Assembly (NCBI GenBank): GCA_032718475.1
Contig: JAUCBJ010005374.1
Location: 34,147 to 98,146, forward strand
Origin: Nemertoderma westbladi
Taxonomy: Eukaryota > Xenacoelomorpha > Nemertodermatida > Nemertodermatidae
Direction of reading: 5' to 3'
Length of the DNA stretch: 64,000 nucleotides
Shown: one piece after another, positions 22,199-33,639 of the stretch
How the letters are laid out: every line of letters begins with the position of its first letter
How positions within the stretch are numbered: position 1 is the first letter of the stretch
Notes under the pieces: generated by a model
Database searches by the model: none
Seen by the model: only the letters and a program-made list of their open reading frames with translations
What the model was told of the DNA's origin: nothing
Translations under genes and position numbers: made by a program

Positions 22199-22679
22199 TA
22201 CATAAAAACAATTACGCTAAACTGGCCGTGAGTCCAAAACACTCACTTTTTGATCCCAAAACTACTTGCCGAAAGATATGCAGTGGAGAATTAGTAAGAG
22301 AGTGAGAAGTCAATTGGAGGACACAACTTATTGAAACAAGACCATGTTAAAATTAAAAAAGGAAGGCTCGCAAGTCTGCCATCCCTTTTATTCCCTTAAT
22401 TAGTCCCCACCCGACTGTACCCTATAATCCATCCACTGGAGAATCAATTTTCCTAATTTTTTCTAAATCCAAAATGGATTGTCTGAATCTTTTTTGAAAA
22501 TTTCTCTCAATAGTGAGTTCCAAGTAGAATTCCATTCCCTTATACACATAAACCCGCTCCTATGTGATACATAAGGGACAAGGGTACTACAATGAAATTC
22601 CACTACTGTCTTTACACTACAGTGTACAAGTACATGGAAAACTATTTGGCAACCACCAAAGTTCCACATCTTATTTACT
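22199..22679. other. Unassigned; probably BEL-1 3' untranslated region
   Basis: No supported coding sequence. It lies downstream, in the minus sense, of the BEL-1 pol end and next to the truncated piggyBac-like copy. LTR ends of BEL-1 were not found. Confidence 0.3.
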
Positions 22680-23044
22680 TACATGGTTTAAGTGGAGACT
22701 TATAATCTCCAGTCTCATTACGAGTCTCTTCAAGAAGTATGAGTGGCTGAATTGGTCTGTCTACAGTACGACCGTCAATGGTTTGCACAGTCACAGTTCG
22801 TATTACCCCATCCAGTCATGGGTATGTATGTAGTCAATATGACACCACTCATCCAAAACCGTCTCTTTAGGTTCACTTCCGCTAAAAGTACATGATCACC
22901 CGACTTTAAAGAGTGGGTGTTATTGTACCACATAGTTCTGGCAGAGGTAGAGGGCAAATAATTATTCTGCCATACTTCCCAGAACTTGTTTGCTACCTGC
23001 TGCGTGATTTTCCACGCTATACGACCGTCGACCGTAGCTGTCAC
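22680..23044 (-). pseudogene. BEL-1 pol C-terminus (DUF5641-type)
   Basis: The minus strand reads FWEVWQNNYLPSTSARTMW and LKSGDHVLLAEVNLKRRFW, the typical BEL post-integrase domain (R-W...YLPxL..R.KW; GD.VL). A frameshift near 22800 moves the last part (a VTVQTIDGRTVDRPI-type ending) to another frame, and a stop is reached near 22680. In the family this domain sits at the end of the integrase and is thought to help bind DNA. Confidence 0.8.
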
Positions 23045-23289
23045 TGTCTACTGGAACAGAAGTAGGCATTAATGTAGTTGGTGCCTGCATAAGCAGGTGT
23101 CAAGGCAAACTGAGCTTGTTTGTCATCAGGTACTAATACGATGAGTCTAGTATTCAAAATGGCCTCGATTTCAATAATCTAGGTAGACAGTTGGTCGTCT
23201 GTCAGGATGTGATGCACTGGAATGATGGATGCACTGGACTGGATGCACCGTTTTTATAGACCCTATCAGTCTCTCCCAAACCACGCCTC

Positions 23290-23740
23290 TCCATAGACTA
23301 TATATGGAGGGTTGAACTTCCAGACAATCTTGTAAGGACGTAGTTCACCTGAGATCTGATCATGATCAAATTTCTTGGAAGCTCTGGCAATCTCATTTCG
23401 AGCACCGACAAAGTTTGTACCTTGATCTGAATATAAACATTTTACAAGGCCACGTCTGGCGATAATTCGCCGTAGTGCAAGTATAAAGGCGTTAGTGGAA
23501 TGATCTACGTCCGATATGAACTGCCCTACTGGACATACATGTGAATATCACTCCCCAACGTTTTACTTGTATGTATCCACGTTTTGTGTCAATGGGACCA
23601 AAGCAATCAATCCCTGTCTCAGTGAAAGGAGGTCTGAATGCTCGTAGTCGCGCTTGTGGTAGTTCACTCATCTCGTGGGTTCCTATTCTAGAATGTACTT
23701 TCTTACAAGTAATACAATTACGCGCCACTAAACTCACTAT
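23290..23740 (-). pseudogene. BEL-1 integrase: zinc-site cysteines and catalytic core (decayed)
   Basis: The minus frame at 23492-23737 shows CITCKKVH (the CxxC of the HHCC domain), then PFTETGIDCFGPID and VIFTCMSSRAVHI of the core. Continuing past the stop at 23492, YSDQGTNFVGARNEI (second catalytic Asp) is readable near 23430. The segment before the final Glu is altered. The His pair of the HHCC domain is missing, apparently deleted near 23740. Confidence 0.75.
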
Positions 23741-24435
23741 ATATTATCGGACTCCAACTCAGTATTGGTGACGACTTGATTGGCTGACCTTGGTTGATAG
23801 ATGTGAATTCACGTGTGAAATATCGCAATTGGTAATGTCGAATTAATTCAATTTCACATTTGTCAATCCCAGTCATGGTAAGCCGACGTGTAAAGTCACG
23901 TTTGCCTTTGCCATATTGTCTCAATCATTTGAGCCACGCCAATTTACGGCAAGCGTCCGTCCAAGATTCTGTAAGGTTGACTATACGATCGACGTAATTG
24001 TTAGTGATGTCATCAGGTAAGTTAAATGTTTTTGGTGGAGACTTAGATATACGAGGTGGGCCCGCGGGTCTGACGGTAAGTGTTTCCTTCTTAGTTGTTG
24101 ATCCGTCCGGGTCTACAAATGTTTTATCATCCTTCACCTTCTTACCTTGTTTATCGGTACTCTGTGAGTCGATCTGTAATGGTGGTTTAAATTCGACGGA
24201 GTCATTGGGTTTCGGTAGGCTTGCTTGTTTGCCGATATTAGTCCCATATTATACCGTAGGTTGTAATGTTGGTATATCTCTTGAGCGTAAAGTGACACCC
24301 GTATTTACATCTGGATGGTTACTACCCACATCTGCAATACATTTAGTCTCACCGTAGTCATGGTGACTCAAGGATGTCAAGGTAGGTAACACATTAGCAT
24401 TACTTAGTTGGTCAGTACTATGCCGCTCCAATAGA
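23741..24435 (-). pseudogene. BEL-1 region between RNase H linker and integrase
   Basis: Minus frames (23718-23924, 23925-24137) read SWTDACRKLAWLK and TGIDKCEIELIRHYQ, which fits the helical region before BEL integrase. Upstream of them (24140-24435) the frame is broken. The sequence ends abruptly at the BEL-2 insertion point, and the reading resumes at 40493. Confidence 0.6.
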
Positions 24436-24440
24436 GTAAC

Positions 24441-25687
24441 TGTTCGCGCTTTCAGACCTTTAGCAGTTTAACCTGCCAATTTTAGGTGTCCTCTTGTTTA
24501 TAAATCGACTTTAACCTATAACAATTATTTAATGCACATGAAGTAACATTAGCCGAAGCCAGTCTATGCGTGATCATTCACCCACAGTTAAGGGAGACTG
24601 GATTCGGATGCTTTGACCTTATTGCGTTGCAGACCTACTGTATTATTCGATTGGTTGTTACTATATAATCTCTGACAATATTATTCACTTTCAGGGAAAT
24701 ATTAACAGTTCCTATAGGACGTGGCGCTTTAAGTATAAAACAGAGTTATGACTTATACTAAACACAATGAGATGGCTACTGATTTTCGTAAATAGCGCAT
24801 TCTTTAGGAGATGCTTTATTATCTGTCACACTGCTGCATACGATTTCACACTGCTGCACACTGATCTGCCGACCGTCACTGAATTTGATCATATATAAGG
24901 AGGATAGCAACTGACACATGTAGGGATTATGAAATAGCATTTAATGCACACTAAAACCACTGTAATGTAAGTCGCAATTGCTACCGGTAACCGGTCCCTC
25001 TAACCTTTAGTAATCAAGAAGATTGGGGGGTTTTATGATTATTTATCGATATTCTCCAAATATAACAACATATCCATCAACATATAACCATTAATAACAG
25101 ACAGTAAACAGAAGTAAAATAATGCGGTGATAGTCAGACAGTTGACGACCAGTTTGTTGCACAGTTGCGCAGTGCAGGTGATCGGTTGACAAGTTGACAG
25201 GTGCAGTGTCGGTAGTACCGGTACCGCAGTTGGTAGGTGCAGCCAGGTGCAGAGATAATAGATTTACGTTCTTGTAATCAAAGCCGTCTAATGTTGGCCA
25301 AAGTCTGAAACTTCTAACACAGAAGTACAGAATAATTTCCAAGCAGTTGTTCTCGCTCAGAAAGGTAAACAAAGACAGTCATGCATTGCGTGGTTTTCCG
25401 TAGGCCTCTGTGCAAAATAAAATGAAAATCGCTCTGATTGGTCGAGCGAGCCGAACAAAGAAAGTTAAGAAAGCTCCACATTGACAGCAAATCAGCTGAC
25501 AGATATCGTCATCTGAACTACACTCTATTTAGAGTATTTGGCGTATTGCGGCATAAAATGGCTTGTTATGTCCGCTAAAACACCTACAGGGTACATTGCG
25601 GAGAAAATGGCTTGTTATGTCCGCTAAAACAACTAAACAGTTCATTGCGGAGAAAAATGACTGGTTGTATCCGCAAAAGCTTTTACA
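24441..25687 (-). repeat. BEL-2 3' LTR
   Basis: 1247 bp. In sense (minus) orientation it starts TGTAAAAGCTTTTGCGG and ends GCGCGAACA. A TATATA run near 24891-24897 followed about 75 bp later by AATAAA (24815-24820, complement) fits promoter and polyadenylation signals. By eye about 17 differences separate it from the 5' LTR, including one 3-bp indel. Just inside it (sense strand) is the short purine-rich GGGAGCGG, a candidate polypurine tract. Confidence 0.92.
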
Positions 25688-25765
25688 CCGCTCCCAGAAA
25701 ATGGGATTTAATTCTATAAAATATAAAAAATCACAGTTTCTAAAATATAAAAATACTCTAAACAG

Positions 25766-27325
25766 TTAGTCTTTCTTACGTGAACGGCGTTTACGCAGTT
25801 TTTTGAGGCTAGCAAGAGTCCTTTTCTCTTTGGGGCGAGCCACTTTACTAGGAGGGCTATAACTCCTGGGTGAAAGGTGCAATACAATTGCATCGGAAGG
25901 TTTAGGATTACGGTCGGTGTATCCGCTGGTCGAGGTACCCGGTTGATTGGTATCAACCTCAGTGGAGTGAGGTCGAACAACCTTGAGAGTGCGTTTTAAG
26001 ACAGCAGCTCTTACTGGTTCCTGACGGGTCGTTTGCACGAGAGCGGTAGGTGGACCGTGTGTAGTGAGAAATTTCCTCGGTTTGATGGTTCTTTTCGACT
26101 CAGGTTCTCGAGCTCTGTCGAAATCGATATGCTTCTCCTCGAGCTGATTTTCCTCCGCTTGTCGTTGGAAGCATTCGTCCAAAACTCTTGCAGAGAGTAG
26201 GGTCGTCCAAGTTCGATATCTTCTTAGAAATTCTGGATTTCCCGATTGAACTGAGATAAAGCTAATTCATTTACCGCTTGGACTTGCTGCTACAATTTAC
26301 GTTTCTCTGAACAATCGTAGGTTCCTTTTCCGATCTTTTGTCGAATAGTGTCTAACGCATTGCATACAACTCTCTCCTCCACCTCGGTGACAGGTTGTAT
26401 CGGGGTTAGATCGGGACGATTATACGGGTTGAACGGCGATATTAGGTTTCCGCGTCCCAATCCAGCAAGGTAGGATGGGCGAATATCTAGGGAGCCCACA
26501 ACCGGAGTGCCACCAACTAATTGTTCAGGTAACACTAGATCTTTGAACAATGAGTACAGCTCAGGAGGATCCGTCATACTATTAGGATCAAGAGTCTGAG
26601 GTCTCACCAGAGAGTGAGGAGGCCTGACCGAGTATTCCGGAACTCTGATCATCGGTTTATTTAAGGATCGTTTGAGTCGAGCGAGCGTAGGTGATACGTC
26701 GTACAAGTTTCGCTCGAAACTCCCGTAAATATAGCGAGTAAAACTGTGTTTAGCGCAACGTCTCCGCGGATGTTTATGTCTTTCCATGTGTTGGTTGGGT
26801 CTAGGGCATTCATCGCAATAATACCAAAGACGCACGTCTTGTAGGGGAAACGCGGGTGATCTTTCTCCAGTTTTACAACGTCTCTCTCAAGAATTCCAAA
26901 TATACGTTGAAGTCACTGCGTTTATCAGATTCTTTAACGTCTTCTCTTTCGAGTTGGTTTCGAATAGAATTTTTGTATTTGATTCTCAGTTTGTCGTTCC
27001 GACTCCGCTGAGTATGATATTTAAATAGGATCATTTCCCTTTCGGTGTCTACATCGTCCATATCGTGTAAATCGATAGGATGGCCAGTAGTTAAGAAGTC
27101 CATATACGTACCATTACGATGTGTATAGCGAGCGGTGAATTTTCTATAGTCCAATTCACGCGTGAGTTGTTCGTTTGAGTTTGACATTGGTGGTTCGATA
27201 TAACGGCCATCGTCCTCCGTAGTGGGTGGACTAGCGCCGCCGCGTATTAAACTATCAACAAACGCTTGCAATGGTAGGGTATATCGCTCCCTGATACCAA
27301 GATCACCTTCTATCAACTCTGTCAT
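25766..27325 (-). pseudogene. BEL-2 ORFx: extra 3' reading frame of unknown function
   Basis: It starts at a true ATG (27325, MTELIEGDLGIRERYTLP) about 1.7 kb after pol and ends 78 bp before the 3' LTR. It spans about 520 codons, now split by frameshifts near 26870 and between 26290 and 26182, plus two stops near 26275 and 26220. The N-terminal ~150 residues are acidic-to-mixed and end in a charged helix. The middle has WYYCDECPRPNQHMERHKH, a C-x2-C plus His cluster resembling a zinc-binding site, followed by a basic stretch. The C-terminal ~135 residues are Pro/Ser-rich and end in KKLRKRRSRKKD, a likely nuclear-localisation or nucleic-acid-binding tail. There is no signal peptide or membrane segment, so it does not look like an envelope protein. 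I recognise no family. Confidence 0.6.
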
Positions 27326-29051
27326 AGCTGCTATATGAGTTTATCGATATCATAATTAATTATAATTTAGGCTAGCGGTCGTTGCTGCCTCCCCCTCAAT
27401 GCCCCCGGACAGCGCAAGATCCTCAGTGCTGATGTACTGTCACCGCTGTGTCTATCGCCAACATAGTAGCTACACAACGACAACAACAACCAGCGCGAGT
27501 CACTCCACTGTCCGTCCCAAGGGCTTAGATTTACTTCAGGTTCTTACTGCAGGGTTAGGGCTACTTTCACAACTGCGACTCGCTACTGTAAACACACTTT
27601 AGTAGTAACATTCACCTATAAACTCACAAATTCCACACAACTGTCACAAATTGTTCACACTCGGGCCATTTGTCCGTTAGTCAAGTACCTTCCAGAATGC
27701 CACGTTATTATTATGTATCCCTGGATACTAGCAGTGCGCTATTTATGCCGTATGCTATTCAATGGGGCAAGCCTTTTATTGTTCTTTTAACTCACTTCTA
27801 ATTCTAGCGTGGTTGTTGCCATGGTGACATTATGGAAAGCTAGCAGTAGAATTAGGGTAATTCTCATGCATACAAATCTGGGATGCTATTTAATAGTAAT
27901 TCTTTAATTGTCAATATTTCCCTTTATACATGATTTTATGAATTTTATCGGCTATTGACTATATATTGGAGATTCTCGCACACTAATACATTTAATAGGA
28001 TGAATCTCCGCTCCCATGATCTATTAATTAATGGAATTTTGGGAATATTATAAATTGTATAAAATAACAATTTATCAAATTCATGAAAGGATATGAATTT
28101 AAATTTATTCCCGTAAATTTTATTATTTAATATTTTCTTTAATATTTTATTCCAGAGCATGTCTGGGGACTGGGATCCTTGATTCTAGGAAATTTGTCTT
28201 TTTAAGAGTATCGGTAAGTGCTACGATATCTTAATCGACTAGAATTTTAAAGGATCTAATTTTTAACAGATTTTGATTTATAAATTTTCTTGGTTTACAA
28301 ACTCCTTAGAGTTTATTTGTGTGTATTTACTCTATTATAACATTTGTTTTAATAGATTTTTATAAATATTAACTATGTAATATTTAAGATGGGCACCGAT
28401 TTATTCCAGAACATGTCTGGGGACGTTAACCACTGATTCTAGAATTTTGTCTTTCAAGTATATCGGTGGGTGCCGCGATATCTTAATCGACTAGAATTAC
28501 AGATGGTCAAAGGGTTTAACAGATTTATTTGCGTTGTACGCTACTGTTAAAGGGACATCACGCTACTATACGTATTATTTAATATACGGTATGAGAGCAA
28601 TATTGCAAGAAGCAATGTCAGTGAGAAGAGGCAAGTCGTTTCCAAGGTCTACCCAGAGCTTGGTTTAGCCGAGACACGAGGATCTGAACTTTGCATTCCT
28701 AATACTCTACTTACCAATAATACTTGAGTATAGTAGGAGCTTTATTGTACTTTAATAAGTACGGATATTTCATCTTACTGTAGCCACACATTTATAATAT
28801 GATAAGGACAGTAAGGAAAGAGAAAAAGGATTATTTCTCGCCGTTGCACTAAATATATAATATAAGTAATTAAGTAATAAACACGAATATATATTGCACT
28901 AATTCTACTAAATAATCGCTAAAATAACATTCTACTAAAATAAAATTAAAGAAAATGATTATTATAAAATTACATAATAATACATACCTAAATATAAAAA
29001 TAATAAAAACGAATATAAAATAATATGGTCACACACCCACTCCAGACGCTG
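27326..29051. other. BEL-2 spacer between pol and ORFx, with a direct repeat
   Basis: No coding signal. Two diverged copies of a ~100-bp unit start at TTCCAGAGCATGTCTGGGGA (28150) and TTCCAGAACATGTCTGGGGA (28404) and both end in ATCTTAATCGACTAGAATT. The last 200 bp before the pol stop are very A+T-rich. A splice acceptor for an ORFx transcript could lie here but cannot be pinpointed. Confidence 0.5.
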
Positions 29052-29513
29052 TTACGTTGGGGAGTCCCTAGATGTTTGTTGGATTAGGGAGGTGGTCGTG
29101 GGAAGAGTATCTTGCCTTCCATAGTTTCCGGACAGTTCTCTGTCTCTTTCCAGTAAACATAAACGACCAACTGGGCGATTGAGCTGCTGTGTTTCGAACA
29201 CAATTCCAGGTTTCTTAAAGTTACGTCGCATGATGACGAGTTCTACCGATTGCACCGAACCATCATCTGAGATATGAGTCTTGATGATACGACCTGTCTG
29301 CCACCGCTTACGTGGAAGATCTGTTTCCACAATAAGGACCATGTCTCCGGCGCTGACGTTTTCTTGCTGCGCAAACCACTTGGTTCGAAGTTGTAGCGTA
29401 GGCAGATAATGTTTTTCGAAATGGTCAGCGAAATGACGGGATAATAACTGCATAAGTTGCCAAGTTTGTCGGCAGTATTCGTCTCCGTCCGTGATTTCCG
29501 ATCGTGGGAGCAT
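29052..29513 (-). pseudogene. BEL-2 pol C-terminal domain (DUF5641-type)
   Basis: It reads RQTWQLMQLLSRHFADHF, YLPTLQLRTKW and AGDMVLIVETDLPRKRW, matching the family consensus after integrase. It is in frame with the integrase core upstream, separated by one TAG stop at 29526. The TAA at 29052 may be the natural end of pol, because no domain is recognised beyond it. Confidence 0.85.
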
Positions 29514-29525
29514 GGCTACAGGTTT

Positions 29526-30053
29526 CTACAGTGGGAAGTGCGCGGTTGTTAGCGCTTCCAGGGAGTCGGGACTCGATGAGACTGGCATAAGCGGTCTTTC
29601 GTTAAGATAGGCGGTGATTTCTTCCATTAACGTCCGCAAAAGTTCGTCGGTGAGATATGCGTGGCACGGCACTATGAAGTGAAATGCGGTCTTCACGCTT
29701 CTTATTAATCTCTCCAAACTTCCTCCCCACCAAGGGGCGTTGGCGGCGTTGAATGTCCAGCTAGATGCTGTTACCCTTAGCTGATCGTACACCTGTCTTT
29801 GGTTCCAATCTCTAACGTAAGCCTTGATCTCATTATTGGCGCCAATGAAGTTCATTCCCTTATCAGATCTCATCGTGTTGCTAGTTCCAAAGCGAGCGAT
29901 CTGTCGGCATAGACTCAGTATAAAGCTGTTGGTAGATAGATCGTTCACCATATCTAAATGGATCGCTCTACAAGTCATACAGACAAAGATGACACACCAG
30001 CGCTTGACTATAGTCCTGGCATGATATACTTCAATAGGGCCAAATAAATCCAA
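29526..30053 (-). pseudogene. BEL-2 integrase catalytic core
   Basis: The core signatures are VIFVCMTCRAIHLDMV (first Asp), TMRSDKGMNFIGANNEI (second Asp) and NAPWWGGSLERLIRSVK (Glu). All three catalytic residues of the D,D,E triad are present. The core integrates the cDNA, in keeping with the 5-bp TSD. It is bounded by in-frame stops at 30090 (TGA) and 29526 (TAG), not by frameshifts. Confidence 0.9.
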
Positions 30054-30089
30054 ACCGGTATTAGTAAAGGGTGGTTCATAGAAGCTTAC

Positions 30090-30812
30090 TCATTCCCTAG
30101 GTAATTCTGCCTCTCGCTGTGTTAAAGGCCTACTGAATGCTTTCCTACAGGGTATACAGTTCCTAAGAACTTGGTTCAGAGCTCTACGGGGTTTATGGAA
30201 ATAATAGCGAGTTCGAATTTCGCTAAGAACTCGTTCTCTACCAGCATGGTAAAGCTTACTGTGAACATCTACAATCATCTTGATTTGTATTTCAAGATTT
30301 CTAATGAGTATGGGAAACCTAGTGTCAAAGGATAATGGAGCATTAGTTAGTCTCCCTCCAACGCGTATTAACCCATCTATCATTGTGCTAGAGAATCGAT
30401 CCCTTAAGCGCATCTGTGGATTTCTCAACAACAGGAAATACTTATCGGAATCTTCATAGCATTGCAGGAGTCTCAGTATCTGCTTATTGGTTTCTTCATG
30501 CTCCTGGTAACTGATCTTCTCCATCAGAAACCTATCTGAGATTTTATATTTGGGAAGATCTTTAATAGCATGGACCTGCACAGATGTCAGTGGGGCGGTA
30601 TCACTAGTGATCTTCGTCCTGGAGTAGTGATAATGGAAGCATCGCTTCAAATACACAACGGCCTTACAAAGCCAATTCCAGGAGCTATAGTGATGTATCG
30701 CTCTCTGTAGGAGAGGTGAGAGTCCCTGCGAAACGTCTGGTGTTCCAGATTTCCAGTCTCTCTCTCTGATTTCCACAGCAGACTTATTTGTGGCGGGGGA
30801 GTTTAGATCCAC
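30090..30812 (-). pseudogene. BEL-2 integrase N-terminal region with HHCC zinc site
   Basis: A helical region (SPLLQRAIHHYSSWNWLCKA, typical of the BEL segment before integrase) precedes VDVHSKLYHAGRERVL...NCIPCRKAF, giving the His-x4-His...Cys-x2-Cys site. The apparent start is a GTG inside the polyprotein and is not a real initiator. The reading continues from RNase H through two stops (30888 and near 30850). BEL-3 reads through the equivalent positions. Confidence 0.88.
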
Positions 30813-30887
30813 AGCGTCATCTCCGGAAATATGTAGTACAGACAGATCTATCTAGGGTTTCAATAACTTCGATTTACTCGTCCGGGT

Positions 30888-31433
30888 TTAAGGTTTGACT
30901 TTCTCCGCTCCCTTGGCTTGTCTAATCTCAGCCGTGGTGAGATGAGGAGGCCATTCATCTTCTTCTTTACTTAGGAAGTCGGGTCCACCTAACCAGTCCG
31001 GAGTGTCTACCAGTTCTAGAGAAGTTGCTCCTCTGGAGGCAATGTCGGCTGGATTAATCGTCCCAGGGCAATGTCTCCATTGATCTACACTAGTGCGACT
31101 AAGTATAATGGCTACTCTGTTGGTAACGAAAACGCTGAACTGACAGACTTCATTGGTTATATACTCCAAAACGAGTAAAGCATCAGTCCAATAGACAGTT
31201 TTCTCCAGTGGATAGTCGATCTGTTCTGTGACGTTCCGGCCGATGGCTGTAGCGTATAGAACCGCCTTTAACTCCGCTCGAGGAACTCGTAGTTTGTTGT
31301 TTATCAAGGCCTTAGAGGTAACCAAGGCAACTTTAATTCCATCCGGAGTTTCAACTCTCAGGTAGGCTACTATACCTATTCCCATATCGCTGGTGTCTCC
31401 AAACACATGGAGTTGATTGGAATACGTGACCAA
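30888..31433 (-). pseudogene. BEL-2 RNase H-like domain
   Basis: It shows QLHVFGDTSDMGIGIVAYL (first Asp of the RNase H fold), LRVPRAELKAVLYA (Glu) and TVYWTDALLVLEYI (Asp), then HCPGTINPADIASRG, the classic BEL/Pao order. RNase H removes the RNA template during reverse transcription. A frameshift just before it (near 31433) is caused by a small deletion: BEL-3 has about three more residues (RHFLPTYS) at this point. Confidence 0.9.
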
Positions 31434-32931
31434 AATAGGAACGGGAAATCGTAAAGTTCTCGATGGATGGTAGAGAATCTTCCCATTTCATCCACTTCTT
31501 TAGTAGTTCTCCCTTAAGTGGATCGTCCCATGAGTGGTTTTCAAGCCACATTTGTTGAACTAAACTCCGAGCAACCAATATAACTGGGCTAATAAATCCC
31601 AATGGATCGAAATAAGTGCTCAGGATACTTAGACAAATCCGTTTAGTTCGAACTGGATTATCTCACTGTTTTAGCTGGAAAAACAGGATATCTCTCTCCG
31701 TGTCCCATTTCAAACCAAGCGTCTTAGTTTCAGGAAGATCGTCCCTGATTAGGTCCAGGTCTTTAACTCCTCGGTCTTCTACCGGGATCGATTCCAGAAA
31801 CTCACGGGAGTTGCTAGTGAATTTGGTTAGTCGAAATCCACCACGTTTCAAACACTCTACCGTTCCCTTGGCAACATCAATGGCTTCTTCCACCGATGGG
31901 AGGGACTTTAAATTATCGTCCATGTATATATCCCGTTTGATGTTGTCGATAACTGCTTTAGAGAAGGCGTCTCGGTTGTCATCAGCAGTGGTGCGCACTA
32001 CTGAACAGGCGTTCGAGGGGCTCGAGATGATTCCGAAAGCCTGGATGGTCATCCAGTACTCCACAGGTTTTTGGCTGAGGTCTCCTTCAGGCCACCACAG
32101 AAATCGCAGGCTGTCTCGATCCCTATCCAGCGCCTTAACTTGTAAGAACATGCCTTCTATATCTGCTGAGGCGAAGGCGATCGAATATTGCCGTAATCTT
32201 AAGAGTATTCCCAACAAGGATTGGAGTAAGTTGAGTCCCGGCAACAACTCCGAATTAAGGGATTGGCCCATGTAAAGGGCGGAGCCGTCAAATACTACCC
32301 GAACTTCATGGGGTTTACCGGGTTTGGGAACGTAATAATGGGTTAAATAATACGTTCTCTCAGTTATGGGTGTTTCTTCCAGTACTCGCTCCGCATATCC
32401 CTTATCGATGAATTTCTTCAGCTGGGTCTTGTACATCTCTTTAGCTGAAGCATTTGCCGTAAGGCGTCGATGTAGTTGCGCGATTCTTTTCTCCGCCAAG
32501 GGTCGGTTATTTATAAAATTAGGTTCTCGCTTTCGAAATGGCAGACCAATCTCATACCTCCCTTGATCTCTAAGGAAACATGTAGTCGTTGCCTGGATCG
32601 GCTTGGCTCTTTCCTCCTCGACTGATAGTGCTTTGTCGTAGGAATTAGGCTCTACAGCTTCTTGAGTAAAGAATCGTACGGCGTGTTCGTCGCGAATCTT
32701 AGCGTTATGTCGATCTATCACCTCATTTAGCTCATCGTCATAGTTGGGTTGTCCGCCATGATGGACGAGATGGCAAAGGTGCACTTGGTTTCTCCAAGCT
32801 TCACTTTCAGTGAGGAGATCTATCGTATTTTCCTCGTCAAATAGTTGGGTAATATCGTCGTTATCTGAGGAGTATGGTGTTCCCTCAGGTGTGATTTCTC
32901 CCTCACTGATTTCTTCTTCCCATTCACTCAC
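31351..32931 (-). pseudogene. BEL-2 reverse transcriptase (BEL/Pao type, Peptidase_A17-annotated region)
   Basis: In the 422-residue frame 31663-32931: HEVRVVFDGSA at 208-217, SADIEGMFLQV with the first catalytic Asp near 257, AFGIISSPSNA at 298-307, and IYMDDNLKS with the catalytic YMDD at 336-339. KTLGLKWD follows. It continues past a TGA at 31663 into GFISPVILVARSLVQQMW and the thumb/connection (31351-31602). All catalytic aspartates are retained. The domain is preceded by an in-frame TAG (32932) that joins it to the protease region. Confidence 0.93.
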
Positions 32932-33084
32932 CTAATGCACTTGTTCAGTGGGTAATCTTTCCATGAGCGTTCTACGGGAAGGTCCAGTGAAGTACCAACC
33001 TACTCTAGTTCTTCCCGCATAGGTTTGCAATGGTTGCGGTCGAGCAGGTCGTTTCTCTAATGTCTCAAGCGCCTCATGCGCATT

Positions 33085-33588
33085 TTAGCCGATTAATATT
33101 TGCACCCCTGTGTAGTCGGTGTTGAATCTAGGGATATTATGTTGCTGGGTAAAATCGTCTTCATCCCAGTTGTAAGGTTCTACTTGGCTGGTAGCAAATT
33201 TCTTTATCGCCACCATTTTTACTGACCTTATGCTGTGTTCTCCTAGTTCGTCTTGGGGAGTGGACAACGCGCCTACATATTAGTCTGTAGCTACTGTAGA
33301 TTTCCAAACCTGCATAATTCCTGAAAGGTTCAACTTAGTTCGGAACTTGGGTTGTCCTGCAAAGATGTCTTCAGCTAGTTCTTTATCGATGAAAGTTCCT
33401 GTGCTGCCGGAGTCCAGGAGTGCGTTGACTATAAAACTCTTACTTAATCCATGGACTCTTAGCTGAACTACGGGGAATTCCCGGATTCCGACGTTGGAAG
33501 TTGGTGCTTTCCAAGATGGTTGTCGGTCAGGAATAACCGGGTGCGCTTCGTTATCGGTTTCAGTCTCATACGTAAGCGCTCGATACAC
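33085..33588 (-). pseudogene. BEL-2 aspartic protease (DUF1758 type)
   Basis: It contains FIVNALLDSGSTGTFIDKEL with the D-S-G-S catalytic loop, followed in the same frame, after a TAA at 33280, by SIRSVKMVAIKKFATSQ and GVQILIG. The TAA at 33085 replaces a glutamine codon: the homologous BEL-0 sequence (near 180) reads GQN here. The domain would release gag and pol products. It has the same frame as gag and RT, so gag-pro-pol is one long reading frame with point stops. Confidence 0.9.
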
Positions 33589-33639
33589 CGCGGTGTTTAT
33601 TAGATAACAGGATTCGTTTTCGTCGGAGAATTCGTCCGT

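Noticed and set aside
25766-27325. ORFx as a retroviral-type envelope gene
   Set aside because: No signal peptide, transmembrane segment or cleavage-site pattern is visible; the C-terminus is strongly basic.
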